From the NCBI RefSeq assembly GCF_003119115.1, contig NZ_CP022364.1, forward strand, positions 768,501 through 832,500: 64,000 nucleotides of DNA, in the 5' to 3' direction. Under the pieces are notes generated by a model that did not search any database, was not told the origin of the DNA, and saw only the letters and a program-made list of their open reading frames with translations. This stretch comes from Azospirillum sp. TSH58. GTDB lineage: Bacteria; Pseudomonadota; Alphaproteobacteria; Azospirillales; Azospirillaceae. The position numbers and the translations under genes were made by a program. Each line of letters begins with the position of its first letter. Position 1 is the stretch's first letter. This document shows, one piece after another, positions 8,604 to 17,820 of the stretch.

Positions 8604-8707
8604 CTTCCGTTGGGTCACGTTACAAGAACAAAAGAGAGTCAAGACAACTTCTTATCTTGCAACGTCTTCTACTACTAACCAAACGCAAAAGCCACAGGAG
8701 GACATGA

Positions 8708-10255
8708 ATGAGCCTGCCCCTAAATCTAAGTGATATACATTTTGGTGAACGTGATGCACTTCACGAGTTTACGAAGCAAGATCGCCAAAATATTACGATA
8801 CTTGATAATTCTTTTGTTGTTCCTCCGAGGGTCAAAATGTCTGACCTTGAGTCAGGAGCACGTTTTCTTATAGTGGGACCGAAAGGAAGCGGCAAAACGA
8901 CTTTGCTTTGGCACTTAAAGAGAAAAATGGGTGATCATAGGTCAAAAATAATACTTTTTAAATCAGATATCAGGAAAGAAGATAGGGATAGACTTGATAG
9001 AATGACAGATATTGTGATAGTCGAGGATCAAAATAGATTCTCTGTTGAAGCTGATTACAAAACTATCTGGGAGTGGTACCTCCTTAAAAACATATTTACT
9101 ATAGTTCATCCGGATGATGTATGCCAAGGCATCGACATTTACGAAGACATCAGAAAACTTCTTGATATCAAAGAAAATAGATTAAACACAATATATGATA
9201 ACTTCCATGTTCAAACAGTTAAAGGAAAAATTCTACTATCGGCAGGAAGCAAAAACCTTCGATCTGAACTTAGTGCTGAGGTGGAGGCCCGCCGTAGTGA
9301 TAAGGAAATGGAGTTTCTTGACCTCATACGCCTTATACAGGACTCCATTGGGAAAATTAAGCTTAAGGACTCGTCAATCGTAAGGCTATTTGTAGATGAG
9401 CTTGAGTTCTTTATGAGCGAATATGGAGACGGCGAGAGAGACAGAAGACTAGTAAGAGATCTTGTTTTCTCAATAGATTACATAAATTCCCTATTTGGTC
9501 GCGCTGGAATGGATGTCGTAATATTAGCTAGTATCAGGTCGGAAATATTGAACTCATTTACATCCAACAGCCAGGAAGTCGATAAGATCGTCGACGCCTA
9601 TGGAGTAAAGCTTAACTGGTACCATGATAATTTAGAAAACCATAGAGTTCTGAACATATTCGAAAACAAAATAAAATATTCTGAAATTGATATGGCGGGA
9701 GAATACTCTTCAGATGTCTGGGATGCGTATTTCCCGAAAAATGTGAAAGGACAAAACGTAAGGAGCTATTTGCTAGACCAAGGCCTTCATCGCCCTCGCG
9801 GAGTTCTTCTTAGAATAAAAGCTGCCCTAGAACTAGAGGATGAGTCAAATCATTTTACCGAAGATAGTTTCCTAAAATCTGAAGATATTTTCGGCGGGTA
9901 TATGCTCCAAGAGTTCAGCGAAGAAATATCAGCATCATATAATGAGACAGAGAAAGATGAAATACTATCTATATTCCGCGGCTTTAGTTATGCTTTTGAT
10001 AAAAAAGAAATTGAGAGAAGAATAAATTTAATGACTCAGAGAAATAAGAAAGCTATTATTGGAAAAATAAAAACTGAACAGCTGATTAGATATATGTACC
10101 GGATAGGAATGATTGGAAATCAATTTGACTTGAAAACAGAAGATGGGAAAATTCTGAAGAGAAACCTTTGGTCATTCCGAGGTGAGCCAAACCCAGCAAT
10201 AGACAAAAGGTTTATTCTTCACAAATCTGTAAGAAAAGTAATGCAAACCGTCTGA
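8708..10255 (+). CDS. P-loop ATPase, Sll1717-like; defence or moron candidate
   Basis: 515 residues. Walker A GPKGSGKT is at 57-64, Walker B LFVDELE at about 227-233, and VILASIRSE near 271-279 has the look of a sensor-1 strand with Arg. The C-terminal half is helical and charged, without recognisable nuclease motifs. Overall layout resembles the Sll1717-family STAND/KAP-like ATPases, often found on mobile islands. Base composition is strikingly low in GC, with A/T third positions, unlike every neighbour, so it was recently acquired from a different genome. AGGAGG at 8696-8701 is 6 nt before the ATG. It is monocistronic, with its own terminator. A phage-defence or superinfection role is inference from family and location. 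Confidence 0.75.
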   Translation: MSLPLNLSDIHFGERDALHEFTKQDRQNITILDNSFVVPPRVKMSDLESGARFLIVGPKGSGKTTLLWHLKRKMGDHRSKIILFKSDIRKEDRDRLDRMTDIVIVEDQNRFSVEADYKTIWEWYLLKNIFTIVHPDDVCQGIDIYEDIRKLLDIKENRLNTIYDNFHVQTVKGKILLSAGSKNLRSELSAEVEARRSDKEMEFLDLIRLIQDSIGKIKLKDSSIVRLFVDELEFFMSEYGDGERDRRLVRDLVFSIDYINSLFGRAGMDVVILASIRSEILNSFTSNSQEVDKIVDAYGVKLNWYHDNLENHRVLNIFENKIKYSEIDMAGEYSSDVWDAYFPKNVKGQNVRSYLLDQGLHRPRGVLLRIKAALELEDESNHFTEDSFLKSEDIFGGYMLQEFSEEISASYNETEKDEILSIFRGFSYAFDKKEIERRINLMTQRNKKAIIGKIKTEQLIRYMYRIGMIGNQFDLKTEDGKILKRNLWSFRGEPNPAIDKRFILHKSVRKVMQTV

Positions 10256-10269
10256 ATATTGACAGTTAT

Positions 10270-10307
10270 GGCCCAAATTACTTATCTCTAAAAAGAGAAT
10301 TTGGGCC
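10270..10307 (+). terminator. Hairpin after the ATPase gene
   Basis: GGCCCAAATT and AATTTGGGCC form a perfect 10-bp stem, with an inner TCTCT/AGAGA stem in the loop, 15 bp after the stop. The T-tract is weak. Confidence 0.6.
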
Positions 10308-10599
10308 TATCTATGTATAAATAATCTTATGAAGCTGAACAATACGAAATATTGAAAGGAGCCTCCACTTTCAGAGCCTCCTATGATCGCTGCCCTGGAC
10401 GCGTTGATATGGTCGCCGAGTACGGCGGCCGTGACATTGCTGCCGTCGCAGCAGGCGAAAAACGTGTGTTTCTGCGAGATTTCAGGCCACGGTTTGCACA
10501 GGTTGTTGCAAACCGTGGCACTGAGTTCAAGGTCAAGGGCCTTCTCAGCCCATGAGACGAAAGTCTCACACGGCCAAGTCACCGGCAGTCAACCGCCGA
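10308..10599. other. Gene-poor junction between ATPase gene and phage lysis genes
   Basis: Composition changes here from AT-rich to GC-rich. Short open frames exist on both strands (67 and 91 residues) but none has a good ribosome site or recognisable motif. An inverted repeat CCACGGTTTGCA / TGCAAACCGTGG lies at 10487-10498 and 10507-10518 and could end the leftward late transcript or be a protein site. Confidence 0.4.
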
Positions 10600-10998
10600 T
10601 CACCTCGCAGCCCCCTTTAGCTTCTCGACGGTCCGCAGGGTGCCGATGCCCAGCATCGGCACCAGCAGCCCCAGCAGCGTTTCGGTGTCGATCTGCGGCA
10701 GGCTGGTGCCCGGCGCATAGATCGTCAACGCCCACCCGGCCAGAGGGTACACGACCGTCTGCACGCCCAGGCCCAGCACGCACAGCCACCCCACCGCCGG
10801 ACGCCAGCCGGCAACGAACAGGGATGGGTGCGCGGCCTCCGCGGCGTTGACCTGGAGCTGTGCCGAATCGGACGCGGACAGCACGTCGATGACCTTGGCC
10901 TGCATCTCCGCCGCCGCCTTGGCTTGGGCCTGCGGATCGGGGATGCGTCCCACCAGCTCGGTGATGATCGGCATCAGCAGGGGAAGAAGCTGGAGCAT
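10600..10998 (-). CDS. Holin, 3TM family
   Basis: 132 residues with hydrophobic segments at about 1-15, 60-85 and 108-125. WRPAVGWLCVLGLGVQTVVYPLAGWAL and the C-terminal LLGLLVPMLGIGTLRTVEKLKG are hallmarks of the 3TM holins of alphaproteobacterial phages and gene transfer agents. It should form the inner-membrane lesion that releases the lysin. It follows the lysin-like gene by a few bases and is the last identifiable gene of the leftward late operon. Confidence 0.85.
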   Translation of the reverse strand: MLQLLPLLMPIITELVGRIPDPQAQAKAAAEMQAKVIDVLSASDSAQLQVNAAEAAHPSLFVAGWRPAVGWLCVLGLGVQTVVYPLAGWALTIYAPGTSLPQIDTETLLGLLVPMLGIGTLRTVEKLKGAAR

Positions 10999-10999
10999 G

Positions 11000-11491
11000 T
11001 CACACCTCCGTCAGGCCAAGGGCCATCATCGCGGCCCGGTGATAGTGTTCGGGGCTGTACCAGTCCGCCGGGAAGTCCCGCGGCGCCCGGCCATTCTCAT
11101 GGGTGACGATGGCGCGGGCCATGCCGGTCAGCGTCTCGGCATAGCCCCAATCCAGCGGAGCGTCGGGATCGACGCCCAGGCGGCGGGCCACCGTGTTCAC
11201 ATAGGCGGTGGTGTCGTTCTCGGACGGCGGCGCCCATCGGCTGATCGCCTGCCGGATGGTGACGATGCGCCGGCCCTGCGGGTCCGTCTTGCGCCGGTAG
11301 TTCAACAACACGCGCATCAGCGCCCGCAGCCCGTAAAGCGGGCTGTCGAACTGGCAGAACGCCGTGTCGGTCTGAATGGCGGACAGGCCCAGCCAATCGT
11401 CGCCGTGGCGCAGATTGCCGGGGTTGTTGTTGCGAACCCCACGCGGCAGCGTGGGGGCGCGCGGGATCGCCGCGCCGATTGGCGTGGTCAT
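11000..11491 (-). CDS. Phage virion protein/endolysin-like (P5-like)
   Basis: 163 residues. RGVRNNNPGNLRHGDDWLGL followed by FCQFDSPLYGLRALMRVLLNYRR is the conserved core of phage proteins annotated as structural protein P5 or virion-associated muramidase. The C-terminal half (ISRWAPPSENDTTAYVNTVA) also fits. It sits directly upstream of the holin, so a peptidoglycan-degrading role in lysis or entry is likely. No classical catalytic triad can be named from sequence alone. Confidence 0.75.
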   Translation of the reverse strand: MTTPIGAAIPRAPTLPRGVRNNNPGNLRHGDDWLGLSAIQTDTAFCQFDSPLYGLRALMRVLLNYRRKTDPQGRRIVTIRQAISRWAPPSENDTTAYVNTVARRLGVDPDAPLDWGYAETLTGMARAIVTHENGRAPRDFPADWYSPEHYHRAAMMALGLTEV

Positions 11492-11520
11492 CAGGACAGC
11501 ACTCCTTTGTGGGATGGTGG

Positions 11521-11688
11521 TTAGCGGTTGCGCTCCGGCGGCTGCCGGAGCATGCCGGAGCTGGTGTTGACCAGGGCCGCTTCGAGCAGCAGGGCCAGCA
11601 GCAGAATGGCCGCATCCTTGTTTCCGCCGCAGTCGGTCATGACCAGATCACGGCGGGCTTCAGCGGCGGGCAGCAGATCGCGCACCAT
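11521..11688 (-). CDS. Small single-TM phage protein
   Basis: 55 residues from the ATG at 11688, which follows the upstream stop by one base. A longer in-frame start would overlap the upstream gene. One hydrophobic helix (AAILLLALLLEAALV) sits near residues 27-41 after a charged N-terminus with a single Cys. Position in the lysis cassette suggests a holin accessory or spanin-like part, but there is no clear motif. Confidence 0.45.
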   Translation of the reverse strand: MVRDLLPAAEARRDLVMTDCGGNKDAAILLLALLLEAALVNTSSGMLRQPPERNR

Positions 11689-11689
11689 G

Positions 11690-11995
11690 TCAGTGACCGG
11701 GCGTGGGGCCGCCGACCATGGCGAGCAGCTTGGCCGCGACCGCCCCGACGCCGCCACCGGCCAGGGTCAGCGCGGTCATGAAGCCGACGCCACGGTCGCG
11801 GGCACGGCGCAGCTCCGCCACCTCCATCCGCAGATCGCGGGTGGCCTCCGCCAACTGCTCGACCGTCGCCGCCACGGTGTGCAGTTGGGCGGTCGACTCG
11901 TCGCTCTTGGCGAACAGCGCCCGGCACTGCCGGGTCAGTTCCTCGACGCTGGCCTCCAGCCGGCCCAGCGTCTTGCTCGATTCTTCCACGGCCAT
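11690..11995 (-). CDS. Coiled-coil/membrane phage protein, DUF1515-like
   Basis: 101 residues. Residues 5-65 are a predicted coiled coil (LGRLEASVEELTRQCRAL, ATVEQLAEATRDLRMEVAEL), followed by a Gly/Ala-rich hydrophobic segment (FMTALTLAGGGVGAVAAKLLAMV). This resembles small lysis-module proteins of rhizobial prophages. It may anchor to the inner membrane and act with the holin; the function is not established. Confidence 0.6.
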   Translation of the reverse strand: MAVEESSKTLGRLEASVEELTRQCRALFAKSDESTAQLHTVAATVEQLAEATRDLRMEVAELRRARDRGVGFMTALTLAGGGVGAVAAKLLAMVGGPTPGH

Positions 11996-12076
11996 GGTGC
12001 GCCCTCCTTCAGGGCATGAAAAAGGCGCCTCGCGGGCGCCGGGTGGTGAACGGGTTGGGAGTCTTGTCGCGGGCGG

Positions 12077-12766
12077 TCAGGCCCGGAGGTGGGTGCAGGC
12101 TTGGTAGACCTGGACGGCGGTCTCGGCAGCTTTGACGGCCTCCACCGCGGCGCGGCGCTTCCCCTCCAAGGCGGCGTTGACCGCGGTCCAGGCCGTTGCC
12201 GTGGCGCCGACCAGGGCGGCCACGGCGCCCAGGGTGAGACCGGTGGCGTCGGCTTCCGCCTCCAAGTAGGGGAACGGACCGGCGTCGCCAGCCGCGTGTC
12301 GCGCCGCCTCGTCCTGCTTGACCAGATAGGTGGCCGACTGCCCGGTGGTGACGGTGATGTGGTCCGCGCGCAGCTCGCCGACGCGCCGGTTGATGAGGTC
12401 CACCGCGGCGGCCTTCAGATCCGCGAGCGGCACCGCCGGGATGCCGGGCGGCTCGGGGATGACTTCGCGCTCCCCGATCAGGTTGCCCTCGGTGTCGAAC
12501 TCTGTGACGACGATGGGCTTGGGCGGCGGCAGGGCCGCAGCCACCAGCGCCCGGACCTCGGCATTCGCCAGCAGCGTCGTCTCGATCTCCTCCGGCGTGG
12601 CGTCGAAGACATCGAGCGGCGCGTCCGGGCAGCGCGGCCCGTAGACGGCGGGCATCAGCTCGTCACCGGTCAGCGGGTCCAGCACCGCCGGCACGATCTG
12701 CACCCACCGCCACCGGTACAGCAGGCGCCCGCCCTTGTAGCTGTCGGGCATCTGGTCAGGCTGCAT
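12077..12766 (-). CDS. Phage tail-associated protein with DUF4376-like C-terminus
   Basis: 229 residues. The N-terminal half is Pro-rich with no known motif. The C-terminal half (AAAVDLINRRVGELRADHI, then DEAARHAAGD) looks like the helical DUF4376 / tail-fibre-assembly type domain found at the ends of phage tail clusters. It overlaps the large tail gene by 11 bp. A role in fibre assembly or the distal tail is inferred from position. Confidence 0.55.
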   Translation of the reverse strand: MQPDQMPDSYKGGRLLYRWRWVQIVPAVLDPLTGDELMPAVYGPRCPDAPLDVFDATPEEIETTLLANAEVRALVAAALPPPKPIVVTEFDTEGNLIGEREVIPEPPGIPAVPLADLKAAAVDLINRRVGELRADHITVTTGQSATYLVKQDEAARHAAGDAGPFPYLEAEADATGLTLGAVAALVGATATAWTAVNAALEGKRRAAVEAVKAAETAVQVYQACTHLRA

Positions 12767-15353
12767 AGCTGGTCTCCTCGCTGATGCGGGTGATGGTGAA
12801 GGTGGCGCTCCAGACGATGCGCTTGCTCGCCACGCCGGTCACGCGGGCGGCCACCCAATCGCCGACAATCGCCAGAGTGGCGTCAGCTGTGCCGGTGACC
12901 TCCGTGTCGCTGCCGACTGTCTGGACGGCTCCCTGGAGCGTGATGGCGCCGCCCGCGTCCCGGTAGTAGGTCGCCCGCCGCCCATAGGTCAGGCGCTCCG
13001 TGTCTGCCGCCCCGGTGACCCGGCCCACAAAGCGGGCCTCGATCATGACGGTTTCCCGCTCGCCGACCGGGACTCGGGGCGCCAGATCAAGGGCCATCCC
13101 ATCGGTGGTGACGCCGCGGGCGGTGAAGCCATTTCCCACAGGGCGCGGTCCACCCACCGCGATGGCCTCCTTGCCGCCGGTGGCGTCCAGCACCACGCCG
13201 ACCTCCGACGCCGTGCCGATCAGCAGCGAGCCGCCGCGCAATGCGACCGACCGCACGGCGTCGGACGAGGTGGCAGCCAAGACGGCTTCGTCGTAGTAGG
13301 ACACCCTGCGCAGCCTTGAAAAGACCGACACACCGTCGCCAGTACCGACAGCCAGCCGGCCCGTCAGCGGGTCGCGATCCAGCGAGGACACGGCGGAGCT
13401 TGCGCCGCCCAGCAGCGCCTTTGCGTCGGGCTGAAAAAGCGGCGCCTCGTCGGCGTACATCTTGCGGATTAAAGCCGGAGTCGGAGCGTAGGCCCCAGAC
13501 CGCCACATCGTCAGGGCCGTGCCGCTGTGCATGGCGCCCGTGCCATCTTGGGCGATGCCGTAGCGCAGAGTTGCAGCCGCATTCGTGATCGACCCGACGC
13601 TCGCGGCGGACGCAGTTGCCTCCAGAACGCCATTCACCCAGACCTCAATAATTGCCCCCCGCCGAATGATCCACACCATTACGAATAGGATGGAAGTCGC
13701 CGCTGACGTTGAAACCGCTGTTGCGGTGTTGGTTGCATCGCTCACGTCGAACTGAAACCGCCCCGAACCATTATAGACCAGCCGATACCAGGGGGATGAG
13801 GTGGAGGCCGTCCCTCGCCGCAGGACATACCCCGTCGTCAGATTGGCGAGCCAACCGCAGTGGTAAAAATCACCAGCACCAACATCGAGGTCGGTATTGG
13901 GCGGCTGCTCCACGTAGTTCGCAGCGCCAAAGCCGGACCACGCCACCACGTCCGCGCCGGCCGCCACCGGGTTGCGCTGGAGCGTGCCTATGATGTTAAG
14001 TGGCTTGGCTTTGTAACTACGATCTGCGACCACCCCACCCGTAATGCTGCCCGTGGCGGCGTCGCAGAGAGTGGCAAGGCGGGTGTCGCCCGGCATCCAG
14101 CCGGTGGCGTAAGTGGTCGTAGTGTAGGCCACCATACCCGCGGCATCGTTGCCGTAGTCGCGGGCAAGAAAAGTCAACCCGCCGCCATTCCGACCACCGA
14201 TGGTATCATGGCCCATGATGTAGGCCGCGTTGGCGCTGAAGTTGACCGGCAGGCCGCCATACGTTGTGCGATACGCTCCGAAGCGCTGCACGACGGTCGG
14301 AGTGCCCGTCGCGTACGGCAGAGCAATTTCGACGGCGTCGAAGCCGAGTTGCTCACACATCACGGTCGCGCGGTCGGTGAGGTAGACGCTGGCGCAGTTG
14401 CTCAACCCCGTCGCCACCGCCACCGTGCCATTCGGGTGGATGACCGCAACCGCGCCGCCCACCCCGCATGCCACAGCCACGGTCGGGATGGGCATTCCAG
14501 CCGCGTCCAGAGGCGCGCCGGGGTACACGCGGGCGTGCACGCTGTTGATCGCGGTCGCCGGCAGGGCGCCGGAGGCAATGACGCCGCCCTCGGCCAGTAC
14601 CGTGTTGCGCTGCGCAAAGGTACCGAGCCTTCGCCGCCGCCCTCCGTTGTCGTACCGCTCGCACCAGTCGCTGGTCAGGCTGACCACATGCAGACCCATG
14701 CCGGTACCGAAATACACATAGCCATTGAGTGCAAAGACGCAGGTGATCGGCGAGGTGGGACCGCACAACACCAAGCCGTTGCCGGTCGGGTTGGAAGCTC
14801 TCCAGAGCCTGGGCACGCCGGTCACCGGATCAAGGTCCAGCGCGTCGTGCAGATACCACTGCTCCTTCAGCGCAGAGATTGCCACCACCGCAGGAACGTC
14901 GCGCTTCACCCCAGTATAAGCGCCCAGCGCCTCGGACCAGTAGGACAGACCCGAGCAACGCCCCGCCTCATTCCAGCGCGATCCATCGGGCAACCGATCG
15001 TCAAGGCGGGTGTCGTAGACGAAGGTCGCCGCGATGCTTGCAGACGAAAAAAGCACCTTGTCCACCGCCGGGAAGGCGAGCGCGCTGGTGCTGCCCATGG
15101 TGATCTGCGCCACCAAGTCTTGGCAGCGCTGGAGAAGGGTCGCCACCGCCGCCCGTTCGGTGACGAAGTTGATGTTGTTGCCAATCGACGCCAGATATCC
15201 GGCCACCGTGACCACATCACGCCACAGAAGATCAAAATTGGCATCCGTGCCACCTTCCCCGGTCAAACCGTACTGGTTCCCGGTCGGGCTGTATTCTCCG
15301 GTGTTGTACTGCGCCAGCCGCGCAAGAGCGGCCTGCTGCTCTGCGGTAATCAT
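12756..15353 (-). CDS. Large tail fibre/tip protein with a lectin-like domain
   Basis: 865 residues from ATG 15353, which overlaps the upstream stop as ATGA. An open frame continues 441 bp upstream but is low-complexity Arg-rich antisense-like sequence. Residues about 1-60 (QQAALARLAQYNTGEYSP) look like a phage attachment segment. The middle is beta-rich, with repeated short VAxG and xVYLTDRA strands like a beta-propeller. Residues about 455-610 (AWSGFGAANYVEQP, RFQFDVSDATN, IEVWVNGVLEATASA, LRYGIAQDGTGAMHSGTALTMW) fit a LamG/concanavalin-like sugar-binding jelly roll. It is probably the receptor-binding protein. Confidence 0.65.
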   Translation of the reverse strand: MITAEQQAALARLAQYNTGEYSPTGNQYGLTGEGGTDANFDLLWRDVVTVAGYLASIGNNINFVTERAAVATLLQRCQDLVAQITMGSTSALAFPAVDKVLFSSASIAATFVYDTRLDDRLPDGSRWNEAGRCSGLSYWSEALGAYTGVKRDVPAVVAISALKEQWYLHDALDLDPVTGVPRLWRASNPTGNGLVLCGPTSPITCVFALNGYVYFGTGMGLHVVSLTSDWCERYDNGGRRRRLGTFAQRNTVLAEGGVIASGALPATAINSVHARVYPGAPLDAAGMPIPTVAVACGVGGAVAVIHPNGTVAVATGLSNCASVYLTDRATVMCEQLGFDAVEIALPYATGTPTVVQRFGAYRTTYGGLPVNFSANAAYIMGHDTIGGRNGGGLTFLARDYGNDAAGMVAYTTTTYATGWMPGDTRLATLCDAATGSITGGVVADRSYKAKPLNIIGTLQRNPVAAGADVVAWSGFGAANYVEQPPNTDLDVGAGDFYHCGWLANLTTGYVLRRGTASTSSPWYRLVYNGSGRFQFDVSDATNTATAVSTSAATSILFVMVWIIRRGAIIEVWVNGVLEATASAASVGSITNAAATLRYGIAQDGTGAMHSGTALTMWRSGAYAPTPALIRKMYADEAPLFQPDAKALLGGASSAVSSLDRDPLTGRLAVGTGDGVSVFSRLRRVSYYDEAVLAATSSDAVRSVALRGGSLLIGTASEVGVVLDATGGKEAIAVGGPRPVGNGFTARGVTTDGMALDLAPRVPVGERETVMIEARFVGRVTGAADTERLTYGRRATYYRDAGGAITLQGAVQTVGSDTEVTGTADATLAIVGDWVAARVTGVASKRIVWSATFTITRISEETSYAA

Positions 15354-16234
15354 TCGGTCCACTCCAACAGATTGATGGTCGTGCTCGCCATGCGGCGCGG
15401 CAGATGTTGCTGTTCGTGATCCCCCACGCGGCGGAACAGCCCGCCGTAGCGCCAGCAATCGGCCGCACTGGTGGTGTTGGGCAGCCAGACCAGCGGCAAA
15501 TCCAGGCGCACGCGCTGGGCAAGATCGGCCAAGCCATCGCGGTCCCAGGACCGCACCACCTGCTGATCGATCACCGCGCGCCGCTTCACCGTGCCGGGTT
15601 CCACCCACACGTCGCCGGACGCCGTCGTGATCGTCTGGCCGCCGAAGGTCTTGCCGTCCGAGCTGCCGGCGTGACGCGACAGGGTGATGCCGTCCCCGGC
15701 CCAGGCATGGGCGATGCGGTAGCGCGAATCGTCCGCGCCATCGGGGCGGTACGCCTGCCCCCAGATCGTCCACCGGACGGCGGCGGCCCGGCACACCGGC
15801 CAGACGACATGGACGTTCGTCGCGTAAAGCCGGAAGTCCCGAGCCGGCAAGCTGCCCAGCAGCCAGTTCGACGCCCCGAACCGGATGGACCGGGGGTTGA
15901 GCGGCGGCGGGATCACGCGCCGGTCACGCCCATCCGCGCGCACCGTCGTCCGCAGACGCTGCGTCAGGGCATGGTCGGCGAACGCCTCGCACCGCACATA
16001 GCCGGTCTGCCGCAGATTGGTGTCGAGCAGCCCGGCATAGGACACGAACCGCTTGGTCGGAAAGCGCAGCACGATTTCCAGCGGCGCTTCCGCCGTCGCG
16101 GTCGCCGCCGTCACCGCCGCATCGGCCAGAGGCAGCGTGGCAAGCGCGGACAGCGGCGCCGTGGATGTCCACGGGCGGTTGCTGGTGATCGCCGCATCGA
16201 TCACGTCGTTCGAATCGCAAATCAGACCCGGCAT
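15350..16234 (-). CDS. Phage tail-tip protein, unknown family
   Basis: 294 residues from ATG 16234 (MPGLICDSNDVIDAAI), 2 bp after the upstream stop. An in-frame start further upstream would overlap the previous gene. Beta-rich, with repeated Trp-containing strands (RFGASNWLLGSLPARDFRLYATN, WTIWGQAYRPDG). No catalytic motif seen. Its place between baseplate-like and fibre genes suggests a hub or adaptor role. Confidence 0.6.
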   Translation of the reverse strand: MPGLICDSNDVIDAAITSNRPWTSTAPLSALATLPLADAAVTAATATAEAPLEIVLRFPTKRFVSYAGLLDTNLRQTGYVRCEAFADHALTQRLRTTVRADGRDRRVIPPPLNPRSIRFGASNWLLGSLPARDFRLYATNVHVVWPVCRAAAVRWTIWGQAYRPDGADDSRYRIAHAWAGDGITLSRHAGSSDGKTFGGQTITTASGDVWVEPGTVKRRAVIDQQVVRSWDRDGLADLAQRVRLDLPLVWLPNTTSAADCWRYGGLFRRVGDHEQQHLPRRMASTTINLLEWTE

Positions 16235-16236
16235 CG

Positions 16237-17820
16237 TCACCTCACCACAAAGAGCTTGAGCGTTCCGGCGGCGCCTTCGCCGATGTCCCGCCCGTAGACC
16301 ACGGCCCGCGCGCCGTCCCCGAACTCCGCCACGGTGTCGATCACCAGGACGCGGTCGCACAGCGTCACGCCGGGAGCGCCGTCATGAACCGGCAGGACAT
16401 AGCCGCGGGATGGGACGGCCAGCTCGTCCGCCCACAGCGGGACCTCCGCCGCTGCGTCAGCCGCATAGGCCAGTTCGGAATCGAGCGTGACGATGCGGCT
16501 GCCCTGCTGGCCGTAGATCGCCACCACCTGCGCATCGACGGTGGAGGGCGCCTCCCGCCAATCACGGGTCCACAGGGCCACCGTGCCGGCTTCGGCATCC
16601 GATGCCGTCGTGCTGTCCGGCCGCATATTTCGGCCCCAGCGCAGCACGACTTGCCGGGCGGGCAGTTCATCGGACCCAAGGTCTTCCGGCTCCAGCCCGG
16701 AGGTCGAGCCGGTGGCCGCGCGGTAGGTCCGCACGGCCTCGCCGTCATCCGCGCGCGGCAGGCGCCCGACGATCAGGGTTTCGCCCAGCAGGTCCACCAG
16801 CCAATAGCCGCGCGCCACGGACCCGGCCAAGCGGTCGTAGAGCTGGGCATGGGTGGTCGTGTCGCCCGGCGGCAGCACCACGTTCACGGTGCGGGGCGTG
16901 GCGTCCATGCCGGAGGGATCGGCAGCCCCGATCAGCCCCGCGGACGTGCCAAGGTGACCGATCACCTGCCCGATGTGCCGCAGCCAGACGCCACCGGGCT
17001 TCCAGCCCTTGACCTCGCACCGTGGCGTTGTCGGCTTCACGCTGGTGTAGACCATGCCGTCGCTGGTGGAGACGAAGTATTTCGACGCGGCGACCGGCAG
17101 AGCGGTCACGGGATTGTAGTCCACGCCACGATCCCAGAATCGCGGCACACCCTCTATCGGGAGACCGCCGCAGGTTGACCAGCGGTGGAGCCCGGCATAG
17201 GTCCCGCTCGGCACGATGCCGAGATAGGTGGGTTCCATGATCGGGGCATGTCCGATCACCAGTTCCTTGGTCAGTCCGCGAAGGGATTCCGGTGCCGTCT
17301 CGTCGTAACGGTCGGTCAGAACCGGCTGATCGAAATCGCCCATGCGGTCGGCGACAGGCAGACGCAGGGCGGCCCGTTCCGGCTGCCAGCGACGGCAACG
17401 GCCACGCCAGTGCAAAACCGCAGCCGCATAGGGCCGGTCGGACTCCACCAGCCGCATGATGATGGTCAACGGCTCGTAATCCGTCAGCAGGATGTTCAAC
17501 GGACGCTCCGCCAGCGGCAGGCGCAGCCATGCTCCGGCGGTCACATCGTAGACTGTTGCTTCCGCCGGAACGGCCCGGTCCCGCTGCGGGTTCAGCAGGC
17601 GGATGGGAGCGACTTCCACCCGCGAGCCCCCGCGTGTCCGGCCCCAGGAGGACACCGACACGGTGACGCGCGGCGGCGCCTCCACCAGCGGCAAAAACGC
17701 CAGATCGCGCGGCGTATCGGTCGCCCAGGTGACGTATCTGCCGGTGGAGAGAAACCAGCGGTGGACATGACCGCTCGCCCGATGGTGGCAGTCGAGTTCG
17801 AACAGAGCGACACGCATCAT
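16237..17820 (-). CDS. Phage tail-tip/baseplate protein, unknown family
   Basis: 527 residues. It overlaps the tape measure stop by 4 bp (ATGA). N-terminal RVALFELDCHHRASGHVHRWFLSTGRYVT looks like the tail-hub proteins that follow tape measure genes in siphoviruses. The C-terminal part has OB-like strands (CDRVLVIDTVAEFGDGARAVVYGRD). No peptidase motif. Probably a distal tail or hub protein joining the tube to the fibres. Confidence 0.65.
   Translation of the reverse strand: MMRVALFELDCHHRASGHVHRWFLSTGRYVTWATDTPRDLAFLPLVEAPPRVTVSVSSWGRTRGGSRVEVAPIRLLNPQRDRAVPAEATVYDVTAGAWLRLPLAERPLNILLTDYEPLTIIMRLVESDRPYAAAVLHWRGRCRRWQPERAALRLPVADRMGDFDQPVLTDRYDETAPESLRGLTKELVIGHAPIMEPTYLGIVPSGTYAGLHRWSTCGGLPIEGVPRFWDRGVDYNPVTALPVAASKYFVSTSDGMVYTSVKPTTPRCEVKGWKPGGVWLRHIGQVIGHLGTSAGLIGAADPSGMDATPRTVNVVLPPGDTTTHAQLYDRLAGSVARGYWLVDLLGETLIVGRLPRADDGEAVRTYRAATGSTSGLEPEDLGSDELPARQVVLRWGRNMRPDSTTASDAEAGTVALWTRDWREAPSTVDAQVVAIYGQQGSRIVTLDSELAYAADAAAEVPLWADELAVPSRGYVLPVHDGAPGVTLCDRVLVIDTVAEFGDGARAVVYGRDIGEGAAGTLKLFVVR

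Noticed and set aside
10307..10582. 91-residue minus-strand frame after the holin
   Set aside because: Crosses the inverted repeat and the composition switch, no clear ribosome site; a short plus-strand frame overlaps it equally well.
15354..15794. N-terminal extension of the 865-residue tail protein
   Set aside because: Overlaps the upstream tail gene out of frame; Arg-rich shadow; ATG at 15353 has an ATGA overlap.
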